Assembly (NCBI RefSeq): GCF_017573465.1
Contig: NZ_JAGEPF010000022.1
Coordinates: 124,001-188,000, forward strand
Reading direction: 5' to 3'
From: Actinomadura violacea
GTDB taxonomy: Bacteria > Actinomycetota > Actinomycetes > Streptosporangiales > Streptosporangiaceae
Length of the DNA stretch: 64,000 nucleotides
The notes under the pieces were generated by a model that worked only from the letters and a program-made list of their open reading frames with translations, was not told the origin of the DNA and did no database searches. A program made the position numbers and the translations under genes. How positions within the stretch are numbered: the stretch's first letter is position 1; each line of letters starts with the position of its first letter. This document shows, one piece after another, positions 41,097 to 48,994 of the stretch.

Positions 41097-43070
41097 GTGG
41101 GCATGCCGGGAATGCCGGGCAACGGCTGGCAGGTGATGGCCTCGTTCCGGCGCGACGAATCGGTCACCCAGCAGCGGCTCAAGCCCGGCACGATCAAGCG
41201 GATCGCGGGCTACGCCCGGCCCTACACCCGTGACCTGGTCCTTTTCCTCGGGCTGAACGCGCTGGCCGCGGTGGTCGTCGTCGCCAACCCGCTGCTGCTG
41301 AAGTCGATCATCGACCGCGGCATCCTGCACCACCGGCAGGACGTCGTGATCTGGCTCGCGGTCGTGGTGGCCGCGCTCGCCCTGATGGACGCGCTGCTCG
41401 GGCTCGCGCAGCGCTGGTACTCCGCGCGCATCGGCGAGGGTCTGATCTACGACCTGCGCAGCCAGGTGTTCGGGCACGTCCAGCGCCAGCCCGTCGCGTT
41501 CTTCATGCGGGCGCAGACCGGGTCGCTGGTCAGCCGGCTCAACAACGACGTCATCGGCGCGCAGCGGGCGCTCACCACGACGCTGTCGTCGGTGGTCTCC
41601 AACGTGATCAGCCTGATCCTCGTGCTGATCACGATGATGATCCTGTCCTGGCAGGTGACGCTGATCGCCCTGCTGCTGCTCCCGGTGTTCATCCTGCCGG
41701 CCAAGTGGGTGGGCAAGCGGCTGTCGCGGATCAGCCGCGAGCAGATGGTGCTGGACGCCGAGATGAGCTCGCTGATGACCGAGCGGTTCAACGTCGCGGG
41801 CGCCATGCTGGCCAAGCTCTACGGACGTCCCGCCGAGGAGGAGGAGAACTTCTCCGGGCGCGCGGCGCGGGTCCGCGACATCGGGGTCGTCTCCGCGATG
41901 TACGGGCGGGTGTTCTTCACCGGCCTCACGCTCGTCGCCGCGCTCGCCACCGCGATGGTCTACGGCGTCGGCGGCTACCTGGTCGTCGACGGCAACTTCC
42001 AGCTCGGCACGCTCGTCGCGCTCGCCACCCTGCTCACCCGGATGTACGGTCCGCTCACCGCGCTGTCGAACGTCCACGTGGACGTGATGACCGCGCTCGT
42101 CAGCTTCGACCGGGTCTTCGAGGTGCTCGACCTCAAGCCGCTGATCCGCGACCGCGAGGGCGCCCGGACGCTGGCCGACGCCCGCGAGGCCGGCGTGGTG
42201 GACCTCGCCAAGTCCAACGGCGACGCGGCCGCCCGGCGGGGCGCCCCGGCGATCCGGTTCGAGCACGTCCGGTTCGCCTACCCGTCGGCGGACGAGGTGT
42301 CGCTCGCGTCGCTGGAGTCGATCGCCCGCGCCGACCACGCACCCGGCAAGGAGGTGCTGCACGACGTCGACTTCACCGCCGAGCCCGGGCAGCTCGTCGC
42401 GCTGGTCGGGCCGTCCGGCGCCGGCAAGTCGACGATCACGCACCTGGTGTCGCGGCTGTACGACGTGTCGGACGGCGCGGTGCGGATCGGCGGCGCCGAC
42501 GTCCGCGACGTCACCCTCGACTCGCTGCGCGCCGAGGTCGGCGTGGTCAGCCAGGACGCGCACCTGTTCCACGACACGATCCGCGAGAACATGCGCTACG
42601 CCAGCCCGGACGCCACCGACGAGCAGATCCTCGCGGCGCTGGAGGCGGCGCAGATCGGCGGGCTGGTCGCGGGCATGCCGGAGGGCCTGGACACCGTCGT
42701 CGGGGACCGCGGCTACCGGCTGTCGGGCGGCGAGAAGCAGCGGCTGGCGATCGCGCGGCTGCTGCTGAAGGCCCCGTCGGTGGTGGTGCTGGACGAGGCG
42801 ACCGCGCACCTGGACTCCGAGTCCGAGGCCGCCGTCCAGGAGGCGCTGCGGACGGCGCTCGCCGGCCGGACCTCGCTGGTGATCGCGCACCGGCTGTCCA
42901 CGATCCGGGAGGCCGACCAGATCCTGGTGATCGAGGACGGCCGCGTCGCCGAGCGCGGCCGGCACGAGGAGCTGCTGCTGGAGGGCGGGCTGTACGCCGA
43001 GCTGTACCGCACCCAGTTCTCCCACCAGAAGGACGAGGAGCGGGCGACCGAACCGCTCGGCGCCGAGTAG
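41097..43070 (+). CDS. ABC exporter with fused membrane and ATPase domains
   Basis: A half-transporter of 657 residues. Six membrane helices span about residues 35-330. An ATPase domain follows with Walker A GPSGAGKST, signature LSGGEKQRLAIA, Walker B VVVLDEATAHLD and switch HRLST. Between FAYP and the conserved VLHDVDF lies an insertion of about 25 residues (starting SADEVSLASLE), frequent in actinobacterial members. It probably works as a homodimer; lipid or drug export is plausible but not shown. The GTG at 41097 follows GGAGG. It is divergent from the S15 peptidase gene. Confidence 0.91.
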   Translation: MGMPGMPGNGWQVMASFRRDESVTQQRLKPGTIKRIAGYARPYTRDLVLFLGLNALAAVVVVANPLLLKSIIDRGILHHRQDVVIWLAVVVAALALMDALLGLAQRWYSARIGEGLIYDLRSQVFGHVQRQPVAFFMRAQTGSLVSRLNNDVIGAQRALTTTLSSVVSNVISLILVLITMMILSWQVTLIALLLLPVFILPAKWVGKRLSRISREQMVLDAEMSSLMTERFNVAGAMLAKLYGRPAEEEENFSGRAARVRDIGVVSAMYGRVFFTGLTLVAALATAMVYGVGGYLVVDGNFQLGTLVALATLLTRMYGPLTALSNVHVDVMTALVSFDRVFEVLDLKPLIRDREGARTLADAREAGVVDLAKSNGDAAARRGAPAIRFEHVRFAYPSADEVSLASLESIARADHAPGKEVLHDVDFTAEPGQLVALVGPSGAGKSTITHLVSRLYDVSDGAVRIGGADVRDVTLDSLRAEVGVVSQDAHLFHDTIRENMRYASPDATDEQILAALEAAQIGGLVAGMPEGLDTVVGDRGYRLSGGEKQRLAIARLLLKAPSVVVLDEATAHLDSESEAAVQEALRTALAGRTSLVIAHRLSTIREADQILVIEDGRVAERGRHEELLLEGGLYAELYRTQFSHQKDEERATEPLGAE

Positions 43071-43080
43071 CCGGAGGCCG

Positions 43081-44064
43081 CTAGGCGTCGGTGCTGAGCC
43101 GGTAGCCGAGCCGCGCCAGCTCCGTCCCCGCGACCTTCTCGACCTGCGCGAGCTGGCGCGGCGTGAGGCGGTCCCGCCAGGCGCCGACGCCGTGGCCGGC
43201 CCCGTCGGCGTCCGCCCGGCCGCGCGCCCCGGCCCGGACGAGCCCGGACAGCGTCGTCTTCGACAGGTCCGCGTCCAGGTACCGCGACACGTCGGCGGCG
43301 ACCCGGCGCGGCCGGGCGACCAGGTCCTCGTAGCGGACGGTGAGCAGCTGCTCCTCGGGGACCTGCTGCCGCAGCCGCGCGCTGAGGCGCACCGAGCCGC
43401 GCCAGCGCAGCGCGCACTTGACGGCCGCGGCCGCGCGCGGCCAGCGGTTGCGGTCGGTGTGGTCCTCGACCCCGAGGAACGGGTTCGGGAACACCGTGTC
43501 GAGGTTGGCCAGCCCCGGCTTGAACCACGCCAGGCACCGGTCGTCGGCGAGCATGTCGGCGACCGCGTCCCGGCCGTCCCGGATCAGCTGGACGAGCTGG
43601 GCGTCGGGGAAGGCGTCCAGCAGCACGTCCGCGCTGTAGATCAGGTCGGGGGACGCGTCGGCGTACCGGGCGATGCCGCCCGGCGGCACGCACGGGCCCT
43701 CGATGTCGCCCTCGTGCACCGGCCGGTCGCGCAGCACCGCGGGCCGCGGCGGCAGCCCGGCCAGCTCCCGGCACTCGTCCGGGCACTCCGCGCAGGCCCG
43801 CGCGGAGATCTGCCAGGCCTCGGCGTAGGCGTCCCGGATCACCCGGGCCGCGCCCGCGCCGCGCTCGGTCGCGATGGCGGGCCGCCGCGCGAACGCGTAG
43901 ACCACGCGCAGCACGCCGGGCCGGCCGGTGGTGAGGTGGAACCCGGCGGACCGCTTGACGGCGCGCGCGAGGAGATCGGCACCCGAGTGCGGCGCGCCCA
44001 GAATGAAGACCGGGCGGTGGACCTTGGTGCCGTTGATCACCAGGATGTGCGGCGTCGACCTCAT
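43081..44064 (-). CDS. Sulfotransferase-family protein
   Basis: A 327-residue PAPS-dependent sulfotransferase fold. The 5'-phosphosulfate loop reads FILGAPHSGADLLARAV (His replaces a usual Arg/Lys/Ser), and the 3'-phosphate segment is LIRDGRDAVADML (about residue 165). A Cys-rich insert at about residues 90-100 (C-x2-C-x3-C) and further Cys near 125 and 180 could bind a metal or form disulfides. YEDLVARPRRVAADVSRYL is the conserved C-terminal helix. The acceptor is unknown. It converges with the ABC exporter gene, ten bases apart. Confidence 0.85.
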   Translation of the reverse strand: MRSTPHILVINGTKVHRPVFILGAPHSGADLLARAVKRSAGFHLTTGRPGVLRVVYAFARRPAIATERGAGAARVIRDAYAEAWQISARACAECPDECRELAGLPPRPAVLRDRPVHEGDIEGPCVPPGGIARYADASPDLIYSADVLLDAFPDAQLVQLIRDGRDAVADMLADDRCLAWFKPGLANLDTVFPNPFLGVEDHTDRNRWPRAAAAVKCALRWRGSVRLSARLRQQVPEEQLLTVRYEDLVARPRRVAADVSRYLDADLSKTTLSGLVRAGARGRADADGAGHGVGAWRDRLTPRQLAQVEKVAGTELARLGYRLSTDA

Positions 44065-44159
44065 ACGCGGCCAAGTTTGTCACCTTTTGAGAGCCGGTCG
44101 GGCCGTGACGCACCGTAGCGGCCGGCCGGAACCCGGACGCGGCCGGGTCGTTCGGCCCC

Positions 44160-44165
44160 TAATCT
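44160..44165 (+). promoter_or_regulatory. Putative -10 hexamer TAATCT of a leaderless sirtuin transcript
   Basis: TAATCT, six bases, then the ATG at 44172. The intervening TGAGGA could also act as a very close ribosome site, so leadership is not certain. Confidence 0.45.
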
Positions 44166-44171
44166 TGAGGA

Positions 44172-44939
44172 ATGGACGCACCCCTCACGCTCGCCCGGCT
44201 GCTGCCGGAGGCGGAGTCGATCACCGTCCTCACCGGCGCCGGGATCTCCACCGACAGCGGCATCCCCGACTTCCGCGGCCCGCAGGGCGTCTGGACCAAG
44301 GACCCCTCCGCCGAGGCCATGTCCACGATCGGCGCCTACATCGCCGACCCGCAGGTGCGGCGCCGCTCCTGGCGGGCCCGCCGCGACCACCCGGCCTGGC
44401 ACGCCGAGCCGAACGCCGCGCACGCCGCCCTCGTCGAGCTGGAGCGGGCCGGCCGGATCCGCGCGCTGATCACCCAGAACATCGACGGACTGCACCAGCG
44501 GGCCGGGTCCGGCGCCGGCACGGTGATCGAGATCCACGGCACCATGCGCGACGCGGTGTGCCTGTCCTGCGGGCTGCGCACGCCGATGCCCGAGGTCCTC
44601 GCCCGGGTCGACGCGGGCGAGGACGACCCGCTCTGCGCCGAGTGCGGCGGCATCCAGAAGTCCGCGACGATCTCGTTCGGGCAGCCGCTGGAGCAGGACG
44701 TGCTCGACGCGGCGATCACGGCGGCGCGCTCCTGCGAGCTGTTCCTGGCCGTCGGCACCTCGCTGACCGTCCAGCCCGCCGCCGGGCTCTGCCTGGAGGC
44801 GATCGAGCACGGCGCCCGGCTGGTGATCATGAACGCGGAGCCGACGCCCTACGATGGGGTCGCGGACGCGGTGCTGCGCACGCCGATCGGGGAGGCGCTG
44901 CCGCGGCTGGCCCGCCTCGCCCTCGGCACCGGGCGATGA
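44172..44939 (+). CDS. Sir2-family NAD-dependent protein deacylase
   Basis: Sirtuin of 255 residues. NAD-binding GAGIS and GIPDFRG lie near residues 22-36, TQNIDGLH near 100, the catalytic His122 in IEIHGTMRD, and a zinc site C-x2-C ... C-x2-C (CLSC and CAEC). GTSLTVQPAAGL completes the Rossmann fold. An Ala-Tyr-Ile pattern for desuccinylases is not evident, so the acyl preference is open. It precedes the S66 peptidase gene by about 90 bases. Confidence 0.93.
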   Translation: MDAPLTLARLLPEAESITVLTGAGISTDSGIPDFRGPQGVWTKDPSAEAMSTIGAYIADPQVRRRSWRARRDHPAWHAEPNAAHAALVELERAGRIRALITQNIDGLHQRAGSGAGTVIEIHGTMRDAVCLSCGLRTPMPEVLARVDAGEDDPLCAECGGIQKSATISFGQPLEQDVLDAAITAARSCELFLAVGTSLTVQPAAGLCLEAIEHGARLVIMNAEPTPYDGVADAVLRTPIGEALPRLARLALGTGR

Positions 44940-45027
44940 TCTGTTGGCGGGTCGTGACCGGGCGCCCCTTCCGCTGGCGGCCGGATCCTGACAAGCTCTA
45001 TCCGTTGCGGTGCGAGGAGGGATCGGG

Positions 45028-46128
45028 TTGAAGAGCGGGGGCGCCCGCGCGGAGGGGGTCGAGGGGCCGTCCGACGCGCCCGCCGCAGGCGTGCCCGGCG
45101 AACGGCCGGCACCGGGGGAGACCCGCAGGTACGGGCGGTTGCGGCCGGGCGACCGGGTCGCGGTCGTCGCGCCCAGCGGCCCCGCCGAGCCCGCGCGGCT
45201 CGAGGCGGGCTGCGCGGTGCTGCGCGACCTCGGTCTTGACGTCGTGGTCGGCAAGCACGCCCTCGACCGAGTCAACCTCGGCGCCCCGGGAGCCGTCCGC
45301 GACGACTGGCACCGCCTCGCCGGCGCCGACGCCGACCGCGCCGCCGACCTGCAGGCCGCCTGGTGCGACCCGCGCGTCCGCGCGGTGATCTGCGCCCGCG
45401 GCGGCTACGGCGCGACCCGCGTCCTCGACCACCTCGACTGGAACGCTCTCGCGGCCGCGGCGGAGGCGACCGCCGCCCCGAAGATCCTGCACGGCTCCAG
45501 CGACATCACCGCGCTGCACGCGGCGTTCGGCGCGCGGCTCGGCGTCACCACCGCGTTCGGCCCGATGCCCGCCGGCCTGATCGCCGACCTCGGCGCCCCC
45601 GGCCCGGACGCCGACCTCGCCGCCACCCTCGACGGCCTGCGCACCGCGCTGTTCGGCGGCCCCGCGGCGCTGCACGGCACGCACGCGCTGCGCACCGCAC
45701 GAGCCGAGGGCCCGCTCACCGGCGGTACCCTCAGCCTGATCACCGCACTGCTCGGCACCCCGTACGCCCCGCCGCCCGCGAAGGGCCGCATCGTTTTCCT
45801 GGAGGACGTCACGGAGGCGCCGTACCGGATCGACCGGATGCTCGTCCAGCTGCTCCAGTCGGGCTGGCTCGACGGCGCGGCGGGCGTCGCGCTCGGCTCG
45901 TGGGAACGCTCCGGCGACCCCGCCGAGCTGGACGCCGTGTTCGCCGCGCGGCTCGGGCCGCTCGGCGTCCCCGTCCTCGCCGGGCTGCCCGCCGGGCACG
46001 GCCGCCGGCAGGCCACGCTCGAGCTCGGCGCCCCCGCCGTGCTCGACGCGACCGGAACGGGCGGCGATCTGAACCCCGGGCCGGACGGCGGCGTACTGAC
46101 CCTGGAAGCGCCGGGAGGTGTGCGATGA
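45028..46128 (+). CDS. LD-carboxypeptidase-family protein (S66)
   Basis: A 366-residue protein of the LdcA/MccF family, which cleaves L,D-bonds in muropeptides. The TTG at 45028 has GAGGAGGG six bases upstream; a GTG at 45010 would lie in front of the ribosome site. Conserved parts are VAVVAPSGPAEPARL, ICARGGYGATRVLDHLDW, HGSSDITALH, LEDVTEAPYRIDRML and a C-terminal AGLPAGHGRRQ with the His. In the nucleophile region, where many members have Ser after GGYG or GGYN, this protein has Ala-Thr, so activity needs testing. It is coupled to the next gene (ATGA). Confidence 0.83.
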   Translation: MKSGGARAEGVEGPSDAPAAGVPGERPAPGETRRYGRLRPGDRVAVVAPSGPAEPARLEAGCAVLRDLGLDVVVGKHALDRVNLGAPGAVRDDWHRLAGADADRAADLQAAWCDPRVRAVICARGGYGATRVLDHLDWNALAAAAEATAAPKILHGSSDITALHAAFGARLGVTTAFGPMPAGLIADLGAPGPDADLAATLDGLRTALFGGPAALHGTHALRTARAEGPLTGGTLSLITALLGTPYAPPPAKGRIVFLEDVTEAPYRIDRMLVQLLQSGWLDGAAGVALGSWERSGDPAELDAVFAARLGPLGVPVLAGLPAGHGRRQATLELGAPAVLDATGTGGDLNPGPDGGVLTLEAPGGVR

Positions 46129-47015
46129 GCGGCCGGCACGCCCGTCCCGACCCCTGGGACGACGGAACACTCGACTCGCTGCTGGTACTGGTGGCCGAGA
46201 GCCTCGGCTACGCCTGCCGCCGCGCGCCCGGCGAGGTGATGCTGCTGGAGGGCGCCAACCGGCTGCACGTCAGCATGCGCGACCTGCGGCAGCTGGCCCG
46301 GATGGTGCCGCGCGACGACTGGCCGGCGCTGGTGTCCGACCACGTCACCACGATCGTCACCGCGATCGAGGAGCCCCTCGACCTCAGCGACTTCGACCTC
46401 GCCCAGCACCTGCTGCGCACCCGGATCTACCCGGCCGAGGCCGACAACGGCGTGCTCGCGGCCCGGCCGTTCGCGCCCGGGCTGATCGAGGCGGTCGTGG
46501 TCGACACCCCCACCACCGTCCGGACCGTCACCACCGACGAGATGAACGGCTGGCCGGTGTCCGGCGACGCGCTGTTCATGCTGGGCCGCGCCAACGTCCG
46601 CGCCGACGGACCGCTCCAGCTCGACGAGCAGGACCTCGGCGGCGTCCGGGTGTCGGTGCTGCACGGCTGGACGTTCTACGCCGTCACCCACCTGGCGTGG
46701 CTGGAGGAGTACCTGCCGATCGGCCCGCACGGCGCGCTGGTCATCGCCCCGAACCGCAGCCTGATCGTCGCGCACGCGCTGCGGATGTCGGAGGTCCACC
46801 CGCGGGCCCGCTACCGCGCCGCCGTGGCCGCCGCGAACGAGCTGCAGGCGCAGGCGCACCGCGCCTACGAGGAGGGGCCGGGGTCGCTCAGCCCGCACCT
46901 GTACTGGTGGCGGGGCGGCGAGCTGACCTACCTGGAGACCCGTTACGAGGGCGACTCGCTCGTCCTGCCGCGCGAGTTCACCTCCGTGCTGGCGACCTCG
47001 ACCGCGGAGTACTGA
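46125..47015 (+). CDS. Conserved hypothetical protein
   Basis: A soluble 296-residue protein without signal peptide or membrane segments. It is acidic in its first half (DLSDFDLAQHLL, TRIYPAEADN) and contains VVVDTPTTVRTVTTDEMNGW, LFMLGRANVRAD and LVIAPNRSLIVAHAL. These segments loosely recall DUF1444/YtpQ-like proteins, but I cannot assign the family. It lies between the S66 peptidase (ATGA overlap) and glycerate kinase (two-base gap), so it is part of a three-gene operon. Confidence 0.72.
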   Translation: MSGRHARPDPWDDGTLDSLLVLVAESLGYACRRAPGEVMLLEGANRLHVSMRDLRQLARMVPRDDWPALVSDHVTTIVTAIEEPLDLSDFDLAQHLLRTRIYPAEADNGVLAARPFAPGLIEAVVVDTPTTVRTVTTDEMNGWPVSGDALFMLGRANVRADGPLQLDEQDLGGVRVSVLHGWTFYAVTHLAWLEEYLPIGPHGALVIAPNRSLIVAHALRMSEVHPRARYRAAVAAANELQAQAHRAYEEGPGSLSPHLYWWRGGELTYLETRYEGDSLVLPREFTSVLATSTAEY

Positions 47016-47017
47016 GC

Positions 47018-48172
47018 GTGAAGATCGTCATCGCCCCCGACTCGTTCAAGGGCAGCCTGTCCGCGGCGCAGGTGTGCGCCGCGGTGGAGGCCGGGACGCG
47101 GCGCGCCGTGCCGGGCGCCGAGGTGCTCCGCGTGCCGATGGCCGACGGCGGCGAGGGCACCCTCGACTGCTTCGTCGCGGCGCGCGGCGGCGACCTGATC
47201 GAGGTCGCCGCGACCGACCCGGTGGGCCGTCCCGTGAAGGCCGCCTACGCGCTGTCGGGCGACGGCCGCTCCGCCGTCGTGGAGCTGGCCGCCGCGTCCG
47301 GGCTGCCGCTGGTCGAGGACGCGCCCGACCCGCTCGGCGCCGGCACCGCGGGCACCGGCGAGCTGATCGCCGACGCGGTCCGCCGCGGCGCGCGGGACGT
47401 GCTGGTCTGCATCGGTGGCAGCGCGAGCACCGACGGCGGCACCGGGCTGCTGCGCGCGCTCGGCGTCCGCTTCCTGGACGCCGAAGGCGCGGAACTGCCG
47501 CCCGGCGGCGCCGCGCTGGCGCGCCTCGCCGCGATCGACGACTCGGGCGTCCCGGACGCGGTGCGCGCCGCCCGGTTCCGGGTCGCCTGCGACGTGACCA
47601 ACCCGCTCGTCGGGCCCGAGGGCGCGGCGGCGGTGTTCGGGCCGCAGAAGGGCGCCGGCCCCGCGCAGGTCCGCGAGCTGGACGCGGCGCTCACCCGGTT
47701 CGCCGACGTGCTCGACGCGACCTTCGGCGTCCGCGTCCACGACCTGCCCGGCGCCGGCGCCGCGGGCGGCACCTGCGGCGGCCTGGTCGGCCTGCTCGGC
47801 GCGGAGCCGTCCGGCGGCGCGGCGCTCGTGGCCGCCGCCGTCGGCCTGCACGACGCGCTGGAAGGCGCAGACCTCGTGATCACCGGCGAGGGCCGGGTGG
47901 ACGGCCAGAGCGCCGGCGGGAAGGTCGTCTCCGCCGTCGCCGCCCTCGCCAGGGACCGCGCGATCCCCGCCGTCGCGCTCGCCGGCGGCGTCACCGGCCC
48001 GCTGGACGAGCTGCACGGCCTCGGTCTCACCGCCGCCTTCAGCATCGCCGACGGGCCCCGCACGCTCGACGCGCTCAAGGCCGAGGCCGCGCCGCTCCTG
48101 ACCGCGCTCGCCGAGCAGGTCGTGCGTCTCATTGTGGGGGGACGACCCCCCACACCCCCCGCGGCGGGGTGA
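47018..48172 (+). CDS. glxK: Glycerate kinase
   Basis: Phosphorylates D-glycerate to 2- or 3-phosphoglycerate. The 384-residue protein is of the GlxK/GarK class: IVIAPDSFKGSLSA at the N-terminus, MADGGEGTLD, VCIGGSASTDGGTGLLRALG, DVTNPLVGPEGAAAVFGPQKGA and TGEGRVDGQSAGGK are all intact. The GTG at 47018 has GGAG eight bases upstream. The final residues (VGGRPPTPPAAG) are encoded inside the GC hairpin cluster that forms the convergent junction with yczE, so the C-terminus has probably drifted. Confidence 0.92.
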   Translation: MKIVIAPDSFKGSLSAAQVCAAVEAGTRRAVPGAEVLRVPMADGGEGTLDCFVAARGGDLIEVAATDPVGRPVKAAYALSGDGRSAVVELAAASGLPLVEDAPDPLGAGTAGTGELIADAVRRGARDVLVCIGGSASTDGGTGLLRALGVRFLDAEGAELPPGGAALARLAAIDDSGVPDAVRAARFRVACDVTNPLVGPEGAAAVFGPQKGAGPAQVRELDAALTRFADVLDATFGVRVHDLPGAGAAGGTCGGLVGLLGAEPSGGAALVAAAVGLHDALEGADLVITGEGRVDGQSAGGKVVSAVAALARDRAIPAVALAGGVTGPLDELHGLGLTAAFSIADGPRTLDALKAEAAPLLTALAEQVVRLIVGGRPPTPPAAG

Positions 48173-48240
48173 GCGGCACCCTTCGCTTCGCTGGCGCTCC
48201 GCTGCGGGTGCCGCTCACCCCGGCTGGGGGCCAGCCCCCC
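48134..48240. terminator. Cluster of GC hairpins at the glxK/yczE convergent junction
   Basis: Three consecutive structures: GTGGGGGG / CCCCCCAC (48134-48153); a 17-base exact inverted repeat 48165-48181 with 48206-48222 around a 24-base loop rich in TTCGC/GGCGC; and GGCTGG / CCAGCC (48222-48236). The glxK stop (48170-48172) lies in the left arm of the second. Suited to bidirectional termination. Confidence 0.65.
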
Positions 48241-48282
48241 GCGCCCCCCGTTGGGGCCTCCGCCCCCACACCCCCGCCCCGG

Positions 48283-48909
48283 TCAGGCGGCGATCGGTTC
48301 CGGGGTCTCGGTGGGGGCCGGGGTCTGCGGGGTCTTGATCTGCAGGGCCGGCAGGAAGACGTGTGAGAGGGGGCCGATCGCCACGGCGTACACGACCGTC
48401 CCGATGCCGACCGTGCCGCCGAGCAGCCAGCCGACCGCGAGGACGCTCAGCTCGATGCCGGTGCGCACGACCCGGATCGAGTGGCCGCGCGCGGCCAGGC
48501 CCGTCATCAGGCCGTCGCGGGGGCCGGGGCCGAGGCCGGCGCCGATGTAGCAGCCGGTCGCGAACCCGCCGACCAGCACGCCGAGGGCCAGGAACGTCCA
48601 GCGGGCCGCGAGCGCGTCCGGGCTCGGCAGCAGCCACAGGAACAGGTCGGCGAACGCGCCGACGAGCACGACGTTGCTGATGGTGCCGAGGCCGGGCCGC
48701 TGCCGCAGCGGGATCCAGGCGAGCATCACCACCGCCCCGGCGATGATGATCCACATGCCGATGGACAGGCCGAACCGGCGGGACAGGCCCTGGTGGAACA
48801 CGTCCCACGGGTCGTTTCCGAGCCGGGAGGACACCTGCAGCGCGATCCCCAGGCCGTACAAGGCCAATCCCGCATAGAGCTGCACGAGGCGCCGCGCCAT
48901 CAAGGCCAT
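48283..48909 (-). CDS. YczE-family integral membrane protein
   Basis: A 208-residue protein with five membrane helices. The ATG at 48909 has GGAG six bases upstream. LYGLGIALQVSSRLGNDPWDVFHQGLS is the conserved first-helix/loop region, and GAGLGPGPRDGLMTGLAARG the second conserved loop of the YczE/YitT-like family. It is divergent from a MocR-type regulator gene, the arrangement known for yczE/yczR pairs. The function of YczE is unknown. Confidence 0.85.
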   Translation of the reverse strand: MALMARRLVQLYAGLALYGLGIALQVSSRLGNDPWDVFHQGLSRRFGLSIGMWIIIAGAVVMLAWIPLRQRPGLGTISNVVLVGAFADLFLWLLPSPDALAARWTFLALGVLVGGFATGCYIGAGLGPGPRDGLMTGLAARGHSIRVVRTGIELSVLAVGWLLGGTVGIGTVVYAVAIGPLSHVFLPALQIKTPQTPAPTETPEPIAA

Positions 48910-48943
48910 TTCTTGCTCCAAGTTGAAATCATGTCCGCTTTCT

Positions 48944-48982
48944 GCCCTATCCTGCAGAGCAGTGGCCTGGTAATGATAGGGC
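48944..48982. promoter_or_regulatory. Inverted repeat in the yczE/mocR divergent region
   Basis: GCCCTATC (48944-48951) and GATAGGGC (48975-48982) are exact reverse complements 23 bases apart, centred in the 85-base gap between the two starts. The placement suits an operator for the MocR-type regulator acting on both genes. Confidence 0.55.
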
Positions 48983-48994
48983 CAATATGCGAAA

